Source of the DNA: Streptomyces monomycini
GTDB taxonomy: Bacteria > Actinomycetota > Actinomycetes > Streptomycetales > Streptomycetaceae
NCBI RefSeq assembly: GCF_022271435.1
Contig: NZ_JAFIQY010000018.1
Coordinates: 89,509-153,508, forward strand
Length of the DNA: 64,000 nucleotides
Direction: 5' to 3'
Positions 44,499 through 52,522 of the stretch are shown here, piece by piece (the first letter of the stretch is position 1; each line of letters opens with the position of its first letter). The position numbers and the translations under genes were made by a program. The notes beneath the pieces were generated by a model. The model was not told the DNA's origin and did no database searches. It worked only from the letters and a program-made list of their open reading frames with translations.

Positions 44499-44536
44499 CG
44501 AGGGCCCGGCCCCCACCACAGGGGACCGGGCCCTCG
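44499..44536 (-). terminator. Terminator between the zinc-ribbon gene and dcd
   Basis: CGAGGGCCCGG (44499-44509) pairs perfectly with CCGGGCCCTCG (44526-44536). It lies between the small upstream gene and dcd on the minus strand, so it terminates the former. Confidence 0.6.
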
Positions 44537-44640
44537 CCCACACATCTCACAGCCGCTCCACCGACTGCCGTCCGTTTCGCCTCCGCCCCACCGGGGGACC
44601 GCCGCCCGCGGCGTACGGCCGGCGCCCGGCGTCCTCGACC

Positions 44641-44799
44641 TCAGCGCTTCTCGCACCCCACCGGCACCGAATGCCGCAGCCGCGCGCAGCGCGGACACCG
44701 CAGCAGCCGGGCGGGGCCGAGCCGGTCCGTGGTCTGCATGGGAAACGAAGCGGTGCTGAACACGTGCCCCTCGGCACAACGTACGACGGTGCGCTCCAT
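44641..44799 (-). CDS. Small zinc-ribbon-like protein
   Basis: A 52-residue protein. One Cys lies in RCAEGHVF and a CxxC pair in LLRCPRCARLRH, a minimal zinc-ribbon arrangement, with a final Cys near the end. The start ATG 44799 has GAGAGGA upstream. Such small zinc ribbons are common in streptomycetes near dcd; the function is unknown. Confidence 0.72.
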   Translation of the reverse strand: MERTVVRCAEGHVFSTASFPMQTTDRLGPARLLRCPRCARLRHSVPVGCEKR

Positions 44800-45022
44800 C
44801 AAGTCCTCTCCCGAATGCGTGGACAACAAAAGCCACATTAGGGGATGAACTGGGCGCCACCACACGCGGCACTCCGCGCCCCCACCGTACGCCCCAACTC
44901 CCGCACCCCACACCGCAACCCACCCCGGACACACCACCGGACCCCACGGCCAACTGCACCGGGGGTCCGCGATGGGGTAGAGTGTGCGACGCTGCACCGC
45001 CCTCACTACGGGCGGCGCTCAA

Positions 45023-45096
45023 GCGGGTGTAGTTTAATGGTAGAACATGAGCTTCCCAAGCTCAGAGCGCGGGTTCGATTCCCGTCACCCGCTCCA
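45023..45096 (+). tRNA. tRNA-Gly (anticodon CCC)
   Basis: A 71-base tRNA plus an encoded CCA folds into a full cloverleaf. The acceptor stem GCGGGTG pairs with CACCCGC, the anticodon stem TGAGC/GCTCA encloses the loop TTCCCAA giving anticodon CCC (glycine GGG codons), and the T arm CGGG-TTCGATT-CCCG is intact. Confidence 0.97.
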
Positions 45097-45101
45097 TATC
45101 G

Positions 45102-45128
45102 AAGTCCCAGGTCAGCGACCTGGGACTT
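45102..45128 (+). terminator. Terminator of tRNA-Gly
   Basis: AAGTCCCAGGTC (45102-45113) pairs perfectly with GACCTGGGACTT (45117-45128) and is followed by GTTTGTT, the standard tRNA terminator. Bases 45129-45385 show no gene. Confidence 0.9.
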
Positions 45129-45385
45129 GTTTGTTGTCCAGAGCGATTCAGGGTCGCGGGCTCTTCGCGTGCCGCAAAGTGCCGATCGGCGTACGGAGTT
45201 GACGGGCCGCAGCCCTCTTCCGGGCGTCCTGGCTTCCCCGCCCGCTCGGGCCTGGCACGCTCGTGACCGGAGGCTGCTTCTGGCTCGGGGGTCCGGGGAG
45301 GCCGAGGCGTCCGGAACGCTGGGCGCTCCGGACATCTTGCGCGGCCGGAGGCCTGGGCTTCTGTGAAGGTTGCCGGCCCGTCGTC

Positions 45386-45441
45386 TCAGGTCGCGGTGGA
45401 CTGGTCCGGCGGTTCAGGTCGCGGTGGACTGGTCCGGCGGT
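45386..45441. repeat. 28-bp tandem duplication at the MerR gene end
   Basis: Two identical 28-base copies lie at 45386-45413 and 45414-45441. The second is the last coding stretch of the MerR-like gene, including its stop, and the first lies just downstream. The period is not a multiple of three, so it duplicates the end without changing the protein. Confidence 0.85.
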
Positions 45442-45752
45442 TCGGCGGCGCGGCGGTACTCGGCGTTGATCCGCTGGGCTTCTTCGAGCTGGTCTTCGAG
45501 GATGATGATGCGGCAGGCGGCCTCGATGGGGGTGCCCTGGTCGACGAGTTCACGGGCGCGGGCGGCGATGCGCAGCTGGTAGCGGGAGTAGCGGCGGTGG
45601 CCGCCGCTGGAGCGGAGCGGGGTGACCAGGCGCGCTTCGCCGATGGCGCGGAGGAAGCCCTGAGTGGTGCCGAGCATTTCGGCGGCCCGCCCTATGGTGT
45701 AGGCGGGGTAGTCCTCGTCGTCGAGCCGGCCGTACGAGTCGTCTGCTGTCAT
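45414..45752 (-). CDS. MerR-type helix-turn-helix regulator
   Basis: A 112-residue protein with a winged helix: AYTIGRAAEMLGTTQGFLRAIGEARL, then RSSGGHRRYSRYQLRIAARARELV and a terminal coiled-coil helix. It is a short MerR-type protein of a kind abundant in streptomycetes, with no effector domain. Start ATG 45752. Upstream lies a hairpin and a very long non-coding leader. The 3' end carries a 28-base tandem duplication. Its target is not known. Confidence 0.88.
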   Translation of the reverse strand: MTADDSYGRLDDEDYPAYTIGRAAEMLGTTQGFLRAIGEARLVTPLRSSGGHRRYSRYQLRIAARARELVDQGTPIEAACRIIILEDQLEEAQRINAEYRRAAEPPDQSTAT

Positions 45753-46531
45753 CGAACCTCTCTCGTGAAACGCGTCGAGGGGCCCGGATGCCGTACTGGC
45801 ACCCGGGCCCCGAAGGAACTAGCTACACCATCTGCCGGCCTTGGTCGTGCGCCGGCCTTCTGTGTCCGCCGGCCCGGCCGAAAGGCTGCCGGGACTGCGG
45901 GGATCGCGGTTGCTTGACCGGAGACCACCTCACTATCGGATGTCCTGCGGTACCCGGGTTCTCACTGCCCGCCCGGGCGATCCTGATGGCGACCGCTCCT
46001 CCGTTCTTCCCTCAGTGATCAACTGCTCTACTGCGTACTGCGGTGATGCGAACTGCTCAGCGGCCTGTGCCAGCACCGCTCTCCGGCAGCCGGCCCCGTT
46101 GCCCGTACTGCGGCGTGGGACTCACTGCCTCATGTTCCGGTGCGCGCGCCTGCAGCCGACGCCTTCACCGGGTCCTGCTCACGGCGGCCCCTGATCACTG
46201 CGGGCCACCCGCTGCGGCCGTCAGCCCCGTCGCCGTCCTTACCAACCCTGGCTTCGGGACTCCACCGCCGCACCGTCCTGCGTGCTGCATGTGCGGATCC
46301 TGCTGCCCGGCAGTTCGTCTCTGCCGGGCCCTGCGGTCTCTCTGGGTTACGAGAGAAACCATAGCTACGGTACCGGCCAATGTCTACCCTGGCCGAGGTA
46401 GATTTTTGCGTGTCGGGTAGGGAGGAAAACGGCTTCGGGCGGTGTCGGGCCCGACGAGGAGGCCATGGCGGCGGCGCTTACCGCTTCCACCACTGTGATC
46501 AGCTGCCCGACGATGCCGGCAGCCAGGGAAC
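45753..46531 (-). other. Long non-coding leader upstream of the MerR gene
   Basis: No supported gene over nearly 800 bases. Close to the start a strong hairpin (45779-45811, GGGGCCCGG pairing with CCGGGCCCC plus an inner TGCC/GGCA) lies 27 bases before the ATG. At about 46340-46380 the minus strand has an AT-richer stretch around CCGTAGCTATGG and a TCTCT/AGAGA inverted repeat, which could be a promoter. If so, the leader exceeds 550 bases. Confidence 0.4.
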
Positions 46532-46557
46532 GGGGGCGGTTTCCGTCGCCTGCTCCA
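46532..46557 (+). pseudogene. Degenerate tRNA 3'-end-like sequence
   Basis: Compared with the tRNA-Gly T arm, acceptor end and CCA (45071-45096), this stretch matches 20 of 26 bases. Then GAAG-CCCAG follows at the same offset as after the real tRNA, with one base inserted. No matching 5' acceptor half is present upstream. It may be an integration-site remnant or an old tRNA copy. Confidence 0.5.
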
Positions 46558-46561
46558 CAGA

Positions 46562-46604
46562 CGAAGGCCCAGCTCAAGGAGTCGGTCTCCGAGCTGGGCC
46601 TTCG
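46562..46604 (-). terminator. Terminator downstream of the cupin gene
   Basis: A 14-base perfect stem (46562-46575 with 46591-46604), with a 15-base loop, lies 30 bases beyond the cupin stop on the minus strand. Its left arm abuts the tRNA-like end. Confidence 0.8.
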
Positions 46605-46633
46605 GGTGGCCCGAGGGCGGGCCCTGGGTGGGG

Positions 46634-47191
46634 TCAGGCCGTGATGGTGGTGAGCTGTTCGATGCCGTGGCGGTTGCGGAGGGCGACGACGGCTTCAGGG
46701 GCGGCCTGGTTGTTGACGAGGTCGGAGAGTTCGCGGAGGTAGTCCTCGTGGCCGGCCGGGAAGGACAGGAACAGCATCCTGGCTTCGGCGTCGGTCGGGT
46801 TGGCGAAGGCGTGCGGGCAGCCCGGGGGTACGAAGATCATGCTGCCGGGGCCTGCCCGCAGGACGGAGCGGCCGTCGCGGGAACGCCACTCGCGCCAGTT
46901 GTCGCCGGTGATGCTGACCGGTTCGAAGGCGAGGAGGTCGAGTTCGCCCTCCAGGACGTAGAAGAGTTCCTCGCCGTGGTCGTGGCGGTGGGCGCCGACG
47001 TCGAAGCCCGGGGGGACGACGACCTCGAACGCCGAGGTGAGCTTGGCGTCCTTCGCGGAGACCTTCACCTCGATCCGGAGTCCGCCGATCGTGATGCGGT
47101 CGCCGTCGCCCGGGTGGAGCATCAGGCCGTCGGTCACTTCTGAAGCTGCCGGTGCAGTCGGCGCTCCCGGCGCTGCTGGTGTTTCGGGCAT
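46634..47191 (-). CDS. Cupin-domain protein in the polyketide cluster
   Basis: A 185-residue protein with a single cupin_2 barrel: FDVGAHRHDHGEELFYVLEGELD holds metal-binding His/Glu residues and PGCPHAFANP supplies the last His. It may be a metal-dependent oxygenase or cyclase acting on the polyketide; no substrate can be assigned. It is the first gene to the right of the tRNA-like end and precedes the MFS gene on the same strand by 16 bases. Confidence 0.85.
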   Translation of the reverse strand: MPETPAAPGAPTAPAASEVTDGLMLHPGDGDRITIGGLRIEVKVSAKDAKLTSAFEVVVPPGFDVGAHRHDHGEELFYVLEGELDLLAFEPVSITGDNWREWRSRDGRSVLRAGPGSMIFVPPGCPHAFANPTDAEARMLFLSFPAGHEDYLRELSDLVNNQAAPEAVVALRNRHGIEQLTTITA

Positions 47192-47207
47192 TGCTGCCTC
47201 CGTTCGG

Positions 47208-48404
47208 TCAGTTCTGATTGTTCAGCTGAGGCTGGGGAACCGGCAGGGCCCCGGGGCCCTGTCCGCGGCGGGTGGCCGCGGTGACGACGACGGCCAGGAC
47301 GAGGCCGACCACGGCGAGCAGGACGCCAAGCCAGACCGGTGCGGTGTAGCCGAAGCCGGCCGTGATGACGAGGCCGCCCAGGTAGGCGCCGAGGGAGTTG
47401 GCGATGTTGAACGCGGACTGGACGGACGCGGAGACCAGCGAGGCGCTGTCGGGGGCCTTGCTCATGATGTAGGTCTGCATGATCGGGCCGAGGCTGAAGC
47501 CGGCGACGCCGGCCGCGAAGAGCCCGAGGGCCGCGGTGATCTTCAGTGGGGCGGCGAGGGCGAACAGCGCCAGGACGACGGCCAGTACCGCCAGGGCGGT
47601 GTAGAGGCTGGGGACCAGGGCGCGGTCGGCGGCGCGGCCGCCGATGACGTTGCCCACCGTCATGCCCACGCCGAGCAGGACCAGGAGATAGCTGACCGAG
47701 GTGGCGGAGAAGCCGCTGGCCTCGGTCAGCAGGGGGGCGACGTAGCTGTAGACGGTGAAGATGCTGGCGAAGCCGACGGTGACGGTGCCCAGCGCCAGCC
47801 AGACGTCGCCGCGGCGGAACGCGGCGAGTTCGTCGCGGACGGAGGTGGGGGCGGCCTTCGGCTGCCGGGGGATCATGAGCGCGATGGCGATCACGCTGAG
47901 GACGCCGATGGCGGCGACGACCACGAACGCGGAGCGCCAGCCCAGCGTGGTGCCGAGGTAGGTGCCGAGGGGTACGCCGGCGATGTTGGCCAGGGCGAGG
48001 CCGAGGAACATCATCGACACCGCCTTGGCGGTGCGGTCGGCGGAGACCATGCCCGCGGCGACGACCGCGCCGACGCCGAAGAAGGCCCCGTGCGGCAGCC
48101 CCGCCACGAACCGTGTCACCAGCATGACCGGTTCGTTGGGGGCCAGCGTGGTGGTGACGTTGCCGATGGTGAACAGCGCCATCAGCGACAGCAGGGTGGT
48201 CTTGGCGGGCAGCCGCCGGGCGGCCAGGGTGAGCAGCGGGGCGCCGATGACGACCCCGAGGGCGTACGCCGAGACCAGGTATCCGGCGTCGGGGATGGAG
48301 ACGTCCAGGTCGTGCGCGACGGTCGGCAGCAGGCCCATCACGACGAACTCGGTGGTGCCGATGCCGAAGGCGGCCAGGGTGAGTGCGGCCAGCGCTAGGG
48401 GCAC
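47208..48404 (-). CDS. MFS efflux transporter
   Basis: A 398-residue 12-helix transporter of the DHA1 drug/proton antiporter type: FGIGTTEFVVMGLLPTVA in helix 1, DAGYLVSAYALGVVIGAPLL, RFVAGLPHGAFFGVGAVVAAGM. GTG 48404 is chosen as start because AGGAGG is five bases before it. It probably exports the cluster's product or an intermediate. It lies 98 bases downstream of an FAD hydroxylase and 16 bases upstream of the cupin gene, in one direction. Confidence 0.93.
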   Translation of the reverse strand: MPLALAALTLAAFGIGTTEFVVMGLLPTVAHDLDVSIPDAGYLVSAYALGVVIGAPLLTLAARRLPAKTTLLSLMALFTIGNVTTTLAPNEPVMLVTRFVAGLPHGAFFGVGAVVAAGMVSADRTAKAVSMMFLGLALANIAGVPLGTYLGTTLGWRSAFVVVAAIGVLSVIAIALMIPRQPKAAPTSVRDELAAFRRGDVWLALGTVTVGFASIFTVYSYVAPLLTEASGFSATSVSYLLVLLGVGMTVGNVIGGRAADRALVPSLYTALAVLAVVLALFALAAPLKITAALGLFAAGVAGFSLGPIMQTYIMSKAPDSASLVSASVQSAFNIANSLGAYLGGLVITAGFGYTAPVWLGVLLAVVGLVLAVVVTAATRRGQGPGALPVPQPQLNNQN

Positions 48405-48502
48405 GGGTCCTCCTGCGTGGAGCGGGCGGGGCGGCGGGGCGGGGTCCCGGCCGGGGCCGTGCGGGCCGTGCCGGGCCGGGACGCGGGGCCGCCGACGGGC
48501 GG

Positions 48503-49990
48503 TCAGGTGCGGGCGGGGCCGCACCATTCGGTCAGGGCGGCGCGCAGGCCCTCGCCGCTGACGGGCGCGTCACCGGCCCAGGCGGCGCAGCCGTCGGGAC
48601 GGATGAGCAGCACGGCGGCCTCGGCGTCGGGGTCCAGGGCGGTGACGGCCCGTATGCGGTCGCTCCAGGGCTCCGCGGCGCGTACGGCGTCGGAGGTGCC
48701 GGTGAGGTCCAGCAGCAACGGGCGTCCGCCGCGCAGCAGTTCCGCCAGGCGTACGGTCCCGGAGTCGGTCTTGAGCTGCCGGTCGGCGACGAAGGTTCCG
48801 ACGCGCGGGTCGTCGCTGCCGCCGTAGTGGATGTCGGTGCCGTAGATCGCGTCGGTCAGGTAGTTGTTGACGTCGTCGAACTCCATGAGGACGGTGAACA
48901 GCTCGCGCAGCGCGTCGACTTGAGAGCCCGGGCGCATCAGGGCGACCTGGGCGCGGGTGTTCTGCAGGACCCGCTCGGCGACCGGGCGGCGCTCGGATTC
49001 GTAGGTGTCCAGCGGCCCGGGGCGGCCCTGGCAGGCGGCGGCGAGCTTCCAGCCCAGGTTCACGGCGTCCTGGAGGCCCAGGTTGGCTCCCTGGCCGCCC
49101 GCGGGGAAGTGCACGTGCGCGGCGTCCCCGGCGAGCAGGACGCGCCCGTCCCGGTACCGCGCGGCCAGCCGGGTGCTGTCGGTGAACCGGGAGACGAAGC
49201 GGACGTCGGTGAACTCGATGTGCTCGCCGGTGACCCGGTGGACGGACTCGACCAGTTCCTCGGCGGTGGCCGGGGTCTCGGGCACCGGCCGGTCCCACTC
49301 GGTGGTGGAGATCCGGCCGTCGGGCATCCGCATGAACCAGCCGCGCTCGCGCCGCTGCCAGCCCATGGGCAGGCGGTCGACGTCGGTGATCGTGCCCAGC
49401 CCCATCCAGTTGACCAGCTGCGGTTCGGTGCCGGGGAAGCCGATGCCGGCCAGCTTGCGTACGGCGCTGCGTCCGCCGTCGCAGCCGACCACGAAGCCCG
49501 CCCGGATCACGCTGCTGCCCTGCTCGTCCAGGACCGTGACGGCCACCCCGTCGGCGTCCTGGTCGAGCCCCACGACCTCGGCGCCGTGGCGGACGACGGC
49601 CCCGGTCCCGGTCGCGCGGCGGGTCAGCACGGCCTCGGTGGCTTCGCGGGTCAGTGCCAATTCCTGGGGCTGTTCGGCGGTGACGGTGCCGCGGCCCAGT
49701 ACGAACATTCCGGCGAAATGGCCGCGCGCCGAGGTGTTCGCCAGGCGGCGTCGGTACTCGTCCAGATTGGCCGTGTCCTTTTCGGCCGCGATGAAATCGG
49801 TGAGCAGATCGCGGCGGTCCATGATTTCGAGGGTACGGGCGTGGATCGTCAGCGTCCTCGGCTCGTTGGCGCCCGGTACGAGGCGCTCCACGACCAGCGT
49901 GGACACCCCGTACATCCGCAGCTCACAGGCGAGCATCAGCCCGACCGGGCCACCACCGGCGATGAGGACGTCGTAATCGTTGCGCTGCAT
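48503..49990 (-). CDS. FAD-dependent aromatic hydroxylase (class A)
   Basis: A 495-residue flavoprotein monooxygenase of the PgaE/MtmOI/OxyS type seen in aromatic polyketide clusters. It has the nucleotide-binding GGGPVGLMLACELRMYG, the second motif VVGCDGGRSAVRKLAG, and RVLLAGDAAHVHFPAGGQG for FAD. A thioredoxin-fold C-terminal domain is suggested by its length. It would hydroxylate the polyketide. Start ATG 49990 is taken; GTG 49999 is possible. Confidence 0.92.
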   Translation of the reverse strand: MQRNDYDVLIAGGGPVGLMLACELRMYGVSTLVVERLVPGANEPRTLTIHARTLEIMDRRDLLTDFIAAEKDTANLDEYRRRLANTSARGHFAGMFVLGRGTVTAEQPQELALTREATEAVLTRRATGTGAVVRHGAEVVGLDQDADGVAVTVLDEQGSSVIRAGFVVGCDGGRSAVRKLAGIGFPGTEPQLVNWMGLGTITDVDRLPMGWQRRERGWFMRMPDGRISTTEWDRPVPETPATAEELVESVHRVTGEHIEFTDVRFVSRFTDSTRLAARYRDGRVLLAGDAAHVHFPAGGQGANLGLQDAVNLGWKLAAACQGRPGPLDTYESERRPVAERVLQNTRAQVALMRPGSQVDALRELFTVLMEFDDVNNYLTDAIYGTDIHYGGSDDPRVGTFVADRQLKTDSGTVRLAELLRGGRPLLLDLTGTSDAVRAAEPWSDRIRAVTALDPDAEAAVLLIRPDGCAAWAGDAPVSGEGLRAALTEWCGPART

Positions 49991-50207
49991 GACCAGCACC
50001 AGCCGCCTATCTATGAATAAAAAAACACGCGGGAATTCCGGCTGCCCGGAATGCGGCTGCCGCCCGGGCCATTGTCTTTCAGTCCCCGCGGCGGAGTCGC
50101 CAATTCATCAGTATCGATCCCACGGTATCCGCGGCACCAGGCATCACAAAATGCAATTCCGATAAGGCAGCGTTGCCTTCGGCGGCAATTGGCTGGTACA
50201 GACCAAC

Positions 50208-51149
50208 TCAGGAGGCGGTGGGCTCGTCCCGGTCGCCGCCGCGGTCGGCGTGCAGACTCTCGAAGACACCGCGGACACAGTGCCGGAACCAGGTGTGCGT
50301 GGGGTCGGCCTGGTGCCGGACGTGCCAGGACTGCGCGATGACGATGGGCGGCAGCCGCAGGGGGATCCGCACGGTGCGCAGGTCGAGGAGCCGGACGGCC
50401 TGGCGGCTCAGCTTCTCGGTGGCCAGCCCCACCAGGTCGGTCTGCGCCAGCATGTGCCAGGAGGCCACCCAGCTCGGTACGACGGAGACCACCTGCCGGT
50501 GCAGCCCGCGCTCGGCGAGGTGGTCGTCGATGGGCCCGGTGAGCCGGCCGCGCCGGGAGACGCTGATGTGCTGGGCGCCGGCGAACCGTTCCAGGGTCAC
50601 CTCGCCGCGCAGCAGCGGGTGCCCGGCGCGGACCAGGGCCAGCACCCGGTCGACGACGAGCCGTTCGCTGTTGACCTCCCCGGAGGCGGAGTCGGCCACG
50701 CTGATCACCAGGTCGGTGCCGCCCTCCCGCAGCTTGGGGGTGCTGTCGCCGGAGTCCTCCGGCACGAACCGCACCGTGACGTTGGGCGCCTGGCGGTGGA
50801 CGGCGCTCAGCAGCGGCTGGGCGAGCGCCCCGACCACCATGTCGTTGGCCTGCACGGTGAACGTGGCCTTCAGCGAGCCCAGCTCCGGCACACCGGTCTC
50901 CAGGAACATCCCCGTGGCCTGCTCGACCAGGGAGCGCACCTGCTCGCGCACGGCCAGGGCGCGCGGCGTCGGCACCATCTGCCGGCCGGCGCGGACCAGG
51001 AGCGGGTCGCCGAAGGCGCGCCGCAGCCGGGCCAGGGTCCGGCTCATGGTCGGGGTGGAGGTCCGCATGCGCTCCGCGGCGCCGGAGACGCTGCCTTCCT
51101 CCAGCAGGGCGTCCAGCGCGATGAGGAGGTTCAGGTCGACAGATTTCAC
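50208..51149 (-). CDS. LysR-family regulator
   Basis: A 313-residue transcription factor. The N-terminus has VDLNLLIALDALLEEGSVSGAAERMRTSTPTMSRTLARLRRAFGDPLLVR, the winged helix, followed by a periplasmic-binding-protein-type effector domain. Start GTG 51149 has GGAGG at nine bases and is better placed than TTG 51158. It is divergent from the LuxR gene across a gap that probably contains its operators. Confidence 0.92.
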   Translation of the reverse strand: MKSVDLNLLIALDALLEEGSVSGAAERMRTSTPTMSRTLARLRRAFGDPLLVRAGRQMVPTPRALAVREQVRSLVEQATGMFLETGVPELGSLKATFTVQANDMVVGALAQPLLSAVHRQAPNVTVRFVPEDSGDSTPKLREGGTDLVISVADSASGEVNSERLVVDRVLALVRAGHPLLRGEVTLERFAGAQHISVSRRGRLTGPIDDHLAERGLHRQVVSVVPSWVASWHMLAQTDLVGLATEKLSRQAVRLLDLRTVRIPLRLPPIVIAQSWHVRHQADPTHTWFRHCVRGVFESLHADRGGDRDEPTAS

Positions 51150-51691
51150 CTGGCACAACCTCCGGTTATCAGGATTGATGTGGACGACAAGCCCTGCCCC
51201 GGCTTACTGTACAAGGAAAGTAGTTTGGCGCGTGGCATGAACCGAATTGCCACCATGCGGTCCACACGGCTTTTTCGCGCACCTCCAGTCGAATTTCACC
51301 CATGACTTTCAAAAGTTACGGCAAACCGCACAGCGCAGCGGGATACGTCGCCTCAGGCGACCATTCACCGGTGAAAAATCGCCCGCCGAGGGGCGGAATG
51401 GGGCAGATCGCCCCCGCCTCGGCCGATATTCACCTACGCGATCACCATGGAAAAGCAAAAGACGGCTAAAGCCGAGTCATGTCAGCCGGGCCGTTGGCGC
51501 CATATTTACGCTGAGATGGCGAGACGGGTGATCTCCGTCTCACCACAGTTGCCGGAACCGGAGAACACGGTAATGTTTTCGACGCTGTGGCCGACCGTGT
51601 GCCATTCCTTGCAGGCACTGTCGGCCGACGATGTTTTTTGGAAGGGTTCTGAGCAGGGAACGCTTAGCTCACCAGATGGGGGACCAAAAGG
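51150..51691. promoter_or_regulatory. Divergent regulatory region between LysR and LuxR genes
   Basis: This is 540 bases without a gene, noticeably more AT-rich than the surroundings. It contains the perfect 12-base palindrome TTCACCGGTGAA at 51364-51375 and several short inverted repeats. It should carry promoters for both regulators. No LysR-type binding motif was scored. Confidence 0.5.
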
Positions 51692-52414
51692 ATGTCAGGC
51701 AAACCCGGACGAAAATTCACCATAAGTTCTCGCAGCGATTCCCTCTCCGTCAACCTTCCGTCCGGGCCGATCTCGAACTGTTCCTGCGGTGCTCCGGTCG
51801 CCCCCTACGTGGTCGTGCCGAACGGCGCCGCCGAGGCCGCCGACCGGGCACCCCGGGGGACGCCGGGAACGTGCGCGGGGCAGCCGCGGGCCACGGCGGG
51901 CACCGGTGGACAGGACCTGGTCCTGTGGCACATCCGCGAGGACCACAAGAAGGACCTCGCACACGTACCGTGCCTGGTCTCCACCTGGGGAACCGTCCTG
52001 GTCTGCCCGCGCGCGGCAAGGAGCGCGGGCGCACCGGAGGCACTGGCCGCACCGGCGCTCACCTATTTACCGGGCGGTGAACACCCGACGGCCGGAGCCG
52101 GCCGGGAAGGCGTTTCCGACCGGGAACGGGACATCATGAACGGCCTGTCGCGCGGTTTCACCAACACCGAGATCGCACAGGCGCTGTTCATCAGCGAGAA
52201 GACCGTCAAGAACCACATCAACCGGCTGTTCGCCAAGCTGGGGGCCCGCCACCGCGCCGAGGCCATGGCGATCTGGCTGGGTCTGGCCCGTACCGAGCAG
52301 CCGGACGAGCGGGCGGGCGTGGCGGTCGCGGCCGGCGACGGCCGGTGCGACCACGCGAACCGTCCCGCCGTGCCGTGGGAGGCGGACCGGGACCGCTGCA
52401 AGGTGTCCGCCTGA
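51692..52414 (+). CDS. LuxR-type regulator with a TTA codon
   Basis: A 240-residue regulator with a NarL/LuxR DNA-binding domain over about residues 140-205 (VSDRERDIMNGLSRGFTNTEIAQALFIS and EKTVKNHINRLFAKLGARHR). The first 135 residues have no receiver or other sensor domain that I recognise. Codon 126, at 52067-52069, is TTA in the phrase LTYLPGG, so translation depends on the rare tRNA-Leu encoded by bldA. It is a likely pathway activator. Confidence 0.88.
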   Translation: MSGKPGRKFTISSRSDSLSVNLPSGPISNCSCGAPVAPYVVVPNGAAEAADRAPRGTPGTCAGQPRATAGTGGQDLVLWHIREDHKKDLAHVPCLVSTWGTVLVCPRAARSAGAPEALAAPALTYLPGGEHPTAGAGREGVSDRERDIMNGLSRGFTNTEIAQALFISEKTVKNHINRLFAKLGARHRAEAMAIWLGLARTEQPDERAGVAVAAGDGRCDHANRPAVPWEADRDRCKVSA

Positions 52415-52448
52415 GAGAACAGACACCTGAGACAACGGACAACCGCCC

Positions 52449-52487
52449 GCGGGCGGCGCTCCGGCCGGGTGCCGGGGCGCCGCCCGC
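52449..52487. terminator. Terminator between LuxR gene and amidohydrolase gene
   Basis: GCGGGCGGCGC (52449-52459) pairs perfectly with GCGCCGCCCGC (52477-52487). It lies between the convergent ends of the LuxR gene and the tailoring operon. Confidence 0.75.
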
Positions 52488-52522
52488 GCGGTCGGTCCGG
52501 GGCCACGGCCCCGTCGGCCGCC

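Noticed and set aside
45006..45335. A minus-strand 109-residue frame over the tRNA containing GAGDGNRTRALS
   Set aside because: This phrase is the well-known antisense translation of a tRNA T arm and not a protein.
46365..46577. A minus-strand 70-residue frame with CGAGDGNRPR
   Set aside because: It is again an antisense tRNA-like signature. It was not kept as a gene, but it led to the degenerate tRNA end at 46532.
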